Source: Humulus lupulus (Eukaryota; Streptophyta; Magnoliopsida; Rosales; Cannabaceae). From it: a stretch of 64,000 bases of DNA. This document shows, piece after piece, positions 57,944 through 64,000 of this stretch (positions are counted from its first letter, which is position 1; every line of letters starts with the position of its first letter). Location: positions 103,751,868 to 103,815,867 of the forward strand of contig NC_084797.1 of NCBI RefSeq assembly GCF_963169125.1, written 5' to 3'. Under the pieces are notes generated by a model. That model was not told the DNA's origin and ran no database searches. It saw only the letters and a program-made list of their open reading frames with translations. Made by a program: the position numbers and the translations under genes.

Positions 57944-60131
57944 TGTAACGACCCAAATTCAGTGTTAAGGCTAAAGGGCCTGGAGTAGTGTGCCTGGAGG
58001 GCATGATGGGATTTTGTGTGTGACTTTATTAAGTTTAATGCATCATTATGATTTATTGCACGTTATATGACCATTGGATTATTTGAGATGCATGACTATG
58101 TGAATCAGTATGCATGTAGAACTGATTGTCTTAAAATGAGCATGATTGTAACTTGGCCATGTTAGGGCATAACTGTGATAATTATACTATGTGAATTGTG
58201 CCATGTGAGTGTGATGTTTTACCAGGATGCACGCATCGGGACGGTCCTAGAGAGCCAGTTAGTCTAAAAGTCACAACGGGTTGTTGTACCCGGCTCGGGA
58301 GGAGCCCAGGGGTACTTCGGGAATCTTATAAGTTGAGTTTAGAAAGAGTGATTAGTATTGGTAATTTGGTAACCATTTGTAACTGCTGTGAGTAACAAGT
58401 TTTAAGATAGGAAGTGGTAGAATTGAAATGAAAGTGTTAAGACTTAAGTACCCTTGAAGGTTTAGCTTAGAAGGATTAGTAAGGAGGGGTAATTTGGTCT
58501 TTTGGCAAGGCAAATAGACATTATGCAGCTGGGATTTAGGGGGTACGGTTTGGGCATTTGGGTCACTTGTGGCTTTGATAAATTAGAAGAGAAGGAAAAG
58601 GAGAGGAGAGAAAGGCTAGGGCAAAGAAGAAGAAAGAAGAAGAGGTGTAGAAAGGGGCTGAAGTGGGAAGCTTAGAAGGAGATCAAGGGAACTTTTAGGG
58701 TGGATTCTACTCTTGAGGTAAGGATCTTATGCTTATTTAAGTTTGTTTTCTGTGTTGATTGAGGAATTTAATGCTTGAGTTAAGATTTTCATGGGTTTTG
58801 ATTTGGGTTGTTGAATTTGAAATCAAAGGAGTGGATCTTGTGTGTATTGATGTTTTGGATTTGATTCTAGTGTTTATGGGGTGTTAGATTGTTCATATGA
58901 GGTTTGGATTTGAGTTTTGGGGTTTAGGTTTTGGTTTGGGATGATTTGGGGAGGTTAATGCTCGGGGAAAATTGCAGGAAAAACCCAGAATTCTGGGTCT
59001 GCGAAGGCGTGCCGCGGCAGGGTTTTTGTGTGCCGCGGCAAGGGAGCTTCTGTCTGATGGGTGCCGCGGCACAAGGCAATTTTCAGGGTAGCTCTTTTTG
59101 GCAATTTTAGGTCTTAGCTCCGGGGGTTCGTGGGATGCCTCCGGGGTGTTGTTTTAAGGTTTTAGAGATCCCGAGAGTGCGGGATTGGTCCCGGGAAGTG
59201 GTTTTGGGTTTGGTTAGTATTAAAAGTGTTTTATGTGTGTTGTGACTAGGATTTCGGAGAGGCTCGTGCTAAAGGACTGTGCTCGTGACCGTGGTACTTT
59301 GGAAAGCACGGGATACAGGTAAGAAAACCGTAACACCCGAGTTTAGGGCATGGCCCCACTGTGTGATTGTAGGGCGTGGCCCCGGATTGTATTACGTGCA
59401 AATGCTTAACCTTAAATGAACCATGATGTGTGTGAATGTTTATTTTGAATGTGCTATATGTGTTATTATGATGAAACGAGCGGTAGAGGCCGGGTACGGC
59501 ATAGGCCGGGACGGCCGTGGGCCGAAAGTAACACAGCACATGGGATGCTTATATTCAGGGTGGGACCCAAGGGATACATGAGTTATCCTCGCGGTGAGAA
59601 CCGAAACTCCAGGCTTTGGTAAGGCCTTGGGAGCGGCATGGCCGTACTTGTTTATTATGGTGGTTTTCCTATGTATCAGTGAATTATTACCAGCTATTTA
59701 CTTTGCATATGTTATGTGTTATTTGGGTTTTCTTGCTGGGCTTTGGCTCACGGGTGCTCCGTGTGGCAGGTAAAAGCAAGGAGTCAGTCAACCGGCCATG
59801 AGTATGGAGAGCGTGGGGGCGGCGCGTACATGTTCGGCCTGCCCGACTGCTTTGGTTGGGGGCATTTTGTATATGGCTGTATTTAACCATTCTTTTGATA
59901 GCTGATCAAGTGTAAATCTATTTTGAGTTGTAAATATTTTGTAAACCTTAATTTGGGATCCCAGATGTTTTATAATTAGCGTTTTTAATGAAACTAAACA
60001 TTTTCAAAGAGTACAGCCTTAAACTCTGGTTTATTCACACTTTTGGTTTTAGAAACCACTTGAGTCAATTAAATGCACAATTTCTGTTTTAAACTCACTT
60101 AGTAACGGCTCTAAGGTAGTAGGGCGTTACA
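57944..60131 (+). repeat. 5' LTR of element C
   Basis: 2188 bp, TGTAACGACCC to GGGCGTTACA. It is the same family as the reversed solo LTR at 17208-19643 and shares short boxes with family E LTRs (near 58230-58280 and 59727-59775). Confidence 0.92.
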
Positions 60132-60134
60132 ACT

Positions 60135-60146
60135 TGGTATCAGAGC
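60135..60146 (+). other. Primer-binding site of element C
   Basis: TGGTATCAGAGC, initiator-Met tRNA type, three bases after the LTR end. Confidence 0.95.
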
Positions 60147-60471
60147 GAGCCAAGGTTTATTGGTTCTGGAGATCGACCGAACATGTACGCACGCTGCCAT
60201 TGAAAAGCTCGACTCAGGGTAGTTTGGTATGATCGGTTGATATATTCATGAATATGTGTTTAATGCTTTGTGTGCCTGCCTAAATTATTATGAGCATGAT
60301 CATTGAAACAACATATGCATGATGCCAGGGCAAGGCCCGTTGTATGCTGCATGATATTTGTATGGCACTTTGGTCGATTGATCTTGGTTGTTGTTGAGAT
60401 TGAGAGGTGGAAATTGGACCTTGTTATCATGCCTAATGAGCGGTGTCATTGATTGCAGGCATTTAGTTGCA

Positions 60472-63400
60472 ATGCCTCGCCAATCATCGAGACTCCGCGG
60501 CATTCAGGCCGAGGATGATAACCAGGGGCAGGACCCTCCACCTGCTCCTCAGAACTGGCAACAGATTTTAGCAGAGATGGAGGCTAGGTTGAAGAAAACA
60601 GAGGATGAGCTTAGTCAGTACAGGCAACCAGCTCCTCCACCGGCCACTGTGATACCACCACCGCCTAGTGTGGTACCGGCTCCGGTTCAACCTGTGACTG
60701 GGAACAGGTTGGAACCTCTTTATGAAAGATTCAGAAAACAACAACCTCCTACCTTTGAGGGGGGAGCAGACCCACTGCAGGCTGAGCAGTGGATGAGTAC
60801 AATGTCGGTAATCCTGGACTTCATGAGGGTTGAAGGAAGGGATAGGGTTGATTGTGCCAGTTATATGCTTAGACATGATGCACGAATATGGTGGGAGGTG
60901 GTGGGGCAGCGAAGGGATACTGCTATTATGACCTGGGAGGAATTCAAGAGCCTTTTCAACGAGAAATACTACAGCGTAGCCGTTCGAGCGGCGAAGGCGG
61001 ATGAGTTTAACAGTCTGACTCAGGGCAGGTTATCTGTCACTGAGTACGCCTTGGTATTTGATAGATTGGCGAAGTTTGCGCCAGAGCTTGTGCCGACTGA
61101 TATGGCCAGAAGGGACAGATTTGTACGGGGATTAGGTGCAATGATCGCCCGTGACGTGAGTATTACAATGGCTCCAGAGACTACCTATGCGCAAGTGGTA
61201 GACAAGGCCCTCACTGCTGAGAGGGCTGAGGATCAGATCTGGAAGGATAACGCTGCTAGGCGTGATACCAGGAGGGTAATGCCTTCTTCTTCTGGGCCTA
61301 GTCGGGGCAGCGGCCCCAGTAAGCAGAAGAGGAGAGTACCAGACTCATTTACTCCCTATGGTTCCGACAGGAGGGTTCGCGGTTCCGTGGGTGGCCGCCA
61401 GGGCGGTAATGACAACTGGAGGAGTTATCCATGGTGTCCTCGATGCAGGCGACGGCATCAGGGCGAGTGCCGGTCCGCCTCTGGAGCGGGTGCCGGCATC
61501 AGGGCATGTTTTGTTTGTGGAAGCACCAGCCACTTGAAGAAAGATTGCCCGCAGGCTAAGAAGGAGGAGCCTAGGCAGGGTGACAGCCTCGCGCCTGCTA
61601 GGGTCTTCACCTTGACTCAGACTGAGGCAGAGGCCAGCCCATCAGTGGTCACAGGTCAGATTTTTAGCGCTGGATCCTTGTTTACTGCATTGATTGATTC
61701 TGGTGCTACGCACTCATTTGTTTCTGCTAGAGTGATTGATCAGCTGTGTAGACCTAGTATTTTGTATGCTAGGGGTTTTCAGACTGTATTGCCTACAGGA
61801 GAGCTGGTAGTCTCTAGGAGGTGGGTTAGAGCCTTACCAGTAGTGGTAGACGGTAGAGAATTGTTTGTTGACCTGATTGAACTAGATATGGACGATTTTG
61901 ACATAATACTAGGGATGGATTGGTTGACGCGATATGGAGCAACAATTGATTGTAGGAGACGAATGGTGACCTTTGAACCGGAGGGCGAGGCACCCTTTGT
62001 GTTCGTGGGAACGGTGGATGGACCGCGGGTACCTGTGATCTCGGCACTAAAGGCTAGAGACCTGATGCAAGAGGGTTGCATAGGATTCCTAGCAAGTATA
62101 GTGGATTCCTCTAAGGTGGCGGCAGTGGGACCGAATGAAACCAGAGTCGTCTGTGAGTTTCCAGACTTGTTTCCAGCAGATCTGCCGGGGTTGCCGCCAC
62201 AGCGGGAGATCGAGTTCGTCATAGAGTTGGCTCCGGGAGCAGAGCCAGTATCCAAAGCACCTTACAGAATGGCTCCAGCAGAATTAAAGGAATTGAAGAT
62301 TCAACTGCAGGAACTACTTGATTTGGGGTTTGTCAGACCGAGTTTCTCGCCGTGGGGTGCTCCAGTTTTATTTGTTAAGAAAAAGGATGGATCGCTCAGG
62401 ATGTGCATCGATTACAGGGAGTTGAATAAGCTGACCATCAAGAACAAATATCCATTGCCTAGGATCGACGATTTATTTGATCAGCTTCAAGGGAGTATAG
62501 TGTTTTCGAAGATTGATCTCCGATCAGGCTACTATCAATTGAGGATCAGAGATGAGGACATACCAAAGACTGCATTTCGGACTCGGTATGGGCATTATGA
62601 ATTTCTGGTTATGTCCTTTGGATTAACCAATGCCCTGGCGGCATTTATGGATTTGATGAACAGAATTTTTAAGGATTACTTGGATAAGTTTGTGATTGTG
62701 TTTATTGATGATATCCTAGTATACTCCCAGACAGAGACAGAGCATGAGCATCATCTGCGTCTAGTGTTGCAGCGGTTAAGAGGGCATAAGCTATATGCCA
62801 AGTTTAGTAAGTGCGAGTTCTGGTTATCGCAAGTTTCATTTTTGGGCCATATTATCAGTAAGGATGGGTTACTGGTCGACCCAAGTAAGACGGAAGCAGT
62901 GAGGGATTGGCCTAGACCCAGCAATGTTCCTGAAGTTAGAAGTTTCCTTGGACTAGCAGGTTACTACCGGCGGTTTGTAGAGGGGTTCTCCAGAATTGCT
63001 ACTCCATTGACAGAATTGACAAGGAAGAAGACCAAGTTTGTGTGGACAGATCGATGCGAGAATAGCTTCAAAGAGCTGAAGCGGCGGTTGATTACTGCAC
63101 CAGTGCTGAGCCTGCCAACAGATAATGAGAAGTTTGTGGTCTACTGTGACGCTTCCAGACAAGGTCTGGGATGCGTGTTGATGCAGGCTGGGAAAGTGAT
63201 AGCGTACGCATCAAGGCAATTAAAGGAGTACGAGCAGAGGTATCCCACGCATGACCTGGAATTAGCTGCAGTGGTATTCGCACTTAAGATTTGGAGACAC
63301 TATCTATATGGAGAGAGGTGCGAGATATACACTGATCACAAGAGTCTAAAGTATTTCTTTACCCAGAAGGACTTGAACATGCGCCAGAGACGGTGGCTTG

Positions 63401-63477
63401 AGCTGGTAAAGGATTACGATTGTGATATCCTATACCATCCTGGGAAGGCTAATGTGGTGGCTGATGCATTGAGCTGA
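60472..63477 (+). CDS. Gag-Pol polyprotein of element C (gag, protease, RT, RNase H), 1001 codons to an in-frame TGA
   Basis: ATG 60472 is preferred to the upstream in-frame start at 60388 because the protein from it starts with the basic Gag N-terminus. Order by residue: coiled coil 25-50 and proline-rich linker; Gag domain about 85-260; a CxxCxxxHxxxC block about 320-335; CCHC knuckle 346-359; protease Asp-Ser-Gly at 409; RT with domain A Asp 682 and Phe-Ile-Asp-Asp 744-747; RNase H with Asp 893 and Asp 955. The end is normally followed by integrase. One substitution in the RT (a conserved Pro of the 'TNAPAAF' block reads Leu) may weaken it. The TGA at 63475-63477 replaces what is usually an Arg codon, consistent with one C-to-T change at a CpG. 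Confidence 0.93.
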   Translation: MPRQSSRLRGIQAEDDNQGQDPPPAPQNWQQILAEMEARLKKTEDELSQYRQPAPPPATVIPPPPSVVPAPVQPVTGNRLEPLYERFRKQQPPTFEGGADPLQAEQWMSTMSVILDFMRVEGRDRVDCASYMLRHDARIWWEVVGQRRDTAIMTWEEFKSLFNEKYYSVAVRAAKADEFNSLTQGRLSVTEYALVFDRLAKFAPELVPTDMARRDRFVRGLGAMIARDVSITMAPETTYAQVVDKALTAERAEDQIWKDNAARRDTRRVMPSSSGPSRGSGPSKQKRRVPDSFTPYGSDRRVRGSVGGRQGGNDNWRSYPWCPRCRRRHQGECRSASGAGAGIRACFVCGSTSHLKKDCPQAKKEEPRQGDSLAPARVFTLTQTEAEASPSVVTGQIFSAGSLFTALIDSGATHSFVSARVIDQLCRPSILYARGFQTVLPTGELVVSRRWVRALPVVVDGRELFVDLIELDMDDFDIILGMDWLTRYGATIDCRRRMVTFEPEGEAPFVFVGTVDGPRVPVISALKARDLMQEGCIGFLASIVDSSKVAAVGPNETRVVCEFPDLFPADLPGLPPQREIEFVIELAPGAEPVSKAPYRMAPAELKELKIQLQELLDLGFVRPSFSPWGAPVLFVKKKDGSLRMCIDYRELNKLTIKNKYPLPRIDDLFDQLQGSIVFSKIDLRSGYYQLRIRDEDIPKTAFRTRYGHYEFLVMSFGLTNALAAFMDLMNRIFKDYLDKFVIVFIDDILVYSQTETEHEHHLRLVLQRLRGHKLYAKFSKCEFWLSQVSFLGHIISKDGLLVDPSKTEAVRDWPRPSNVPEVRSFLGLAGYYRRFVEGFSRIATPLTELTRKKTKFVWTDRCENSFKELKRRLITAPVLSLPTDNEKFVVYCDASRQGLGCVLMQAGKVIAYASRQLKEYEQRYPTHDLELAAVVFALKIWRHYLYGERCEIYTDHKSLKYFFTQKDLNMRQRRWLELVKDYDCDILYHPGKANVVADALS

Positions 63478-64000
63478 AGGGGCCCAGGACAGTTGTATAG
63501 TTCGAGGCAGATATCTGACAGTCTAGCAGGAGAGATGACCAGAGCAGGTATAGAGCTAGTGGTTGGGAGGTTAGCCAACATTACTCTTCAGTCAACACTC
63601 CTCGAGAGGATTAAGGAAGCACAGGGAAAGGACCCCCAGTTAGTTGAGCGTAGAGAGAACGTCCTATCGGGAGCAGCTAAGGACTTCTCTATTTCTGAGA
63701 TGGGTTTGTTGAAGTACAAAGGACGGATTTGTGTTCCGATTGATCCAGACATTCGGCGAGAGATTTTGGACGAGTCTCATACCACTCCCTACTCTTTGCA
63801 CCCAGGTTCTACGAAGATGTACCATGACCTGAAGGTTTTGTATTGGTGGTCAGGCATGAAGAGGGACGTGGTGGACTATGTGGCTAGATGCCTAACCTGT
63901 CAGCAGATTAAGGCGGAACACCAGAGGCCAGCGGGATTATTACAGCCTCTTGGGATTCCCGAGTGGAAATGGGAAGATATTGCCATGGACTTTGTGGTAG
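63478..64000 (+). pseudogene. Integrase N-terminal part of element C (continues past the window)
   Basis: The same frame as gag-RT continues for 174 codons with no stop to the edge. It contains the integrase entry segment, an H2C2 zinc finger (His-His at about 63778-63802, Cys-x2-Cys at about 63889-63900) and the start of the core, ending at the 'W(E)DIAMDFV' block with the first catalytic Asp. Separated from the upstream part only by the TGA at 63475. Without that stop it would be an ordinary Gag-Pol. Confidence 0.88.

Larger units (their letters stand above)
57944..64000 (+). mobile_element. Tekay/Del-like chromovirus element C, running off the window
   Basis: 5' LTR (57944-60131), initiator-Met PBS, leader, and a Gag-Pol frame that reads through gag, protease, RT and RNase H to a single TGA at 63475, and open again into integrase at the window end. 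The 3' LTR is outside, so the target duplication cannot be checked; the 5 bases before the LTR are ATTAC. It is the least decayed sense-strand element here. Confidence 0.92.

Overview
This is nuclear DNA from a land plant, almost certainly a flowering plant. Nearly all 64 kb consists of nested, mostly decayed LTR retrotransposons. I found no convincing host gene, rRNA or functional tRNA gene. The species cannot be read from the sequence. All family assignments rest on reading domains by eye: Ty3/gypsy Tat-type (Retand/Ogre-like, with an antisense extra ORF), Athila-type and Tekay/Del-like chromovirus-type. Layout: (1) 1-8118, plus 20364-21922 and 34764 to about 36 kb, is an old, heavily mutated Tat-type background. 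It has two head-to-head parts: a minus-strand RNase H-integrase segment with plus-strand antisense-ORF remnants (1-7093), and a plus-strand RT-RNase H-integrase segment (from 7094). A solo LTR (1772-4087, TSD GAAAA) interrupts the first part. (2) 8119-20358 is a complete but dead Athila-like element (TSD CCAAC) inserted in the background RNase H. Its right LTR carries a reversed solo LTR (17208-19643, TSD GCCAT). (3) 21923-34758 is a 12.8-kb Tat-type element, 'G', in reverse orientation (TSD AATAG) inside the background integrase. It has one continuous gag-pro-pol frame broken only by five stop codons, an intron-containing antisense gene on the plus strand, and minisatellite-bearing LTRs. (4) About 36.5-37.7 kb holds a minus-strand gag-protease relic. 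(5) About 37.8-53.2 kb is a chromovirus-like element, 'B' (initiator-Met PBS), with an unexpected extra reading frame between the PBS and gag. It is split by 'D' (42447-49645, TSD GATTG), a pol-deleted relative of G, and by a solo LTR (50829-53103). It is then cut off by an inverted, truncated LTR of the same family (53204-54869). (6) 55110-57943 holds a third Tat-type LTR and further LTR debris. (7) 57944 to the window end is a young-looking chromovirus, 'C', whose gag-pol frame has one stop (63475) and runs on open into integrase at the edge. How the parts relate: G would be autonomous apart from its stops. D keeps LTRs, PBS, gag, protease, PPT and a fragment of the antisense gene but lacks RT/RNase H/integrase, so it looks like a non-autonomous partner of G-like elements. 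B, E-family LTRs and C are related chromovirus-like lineages sharing LTR boxes and the same PBS type. Five insertions have exact 5-bp target duplications and a sixth has an imperfect one, so the order of insertion can be read directly.
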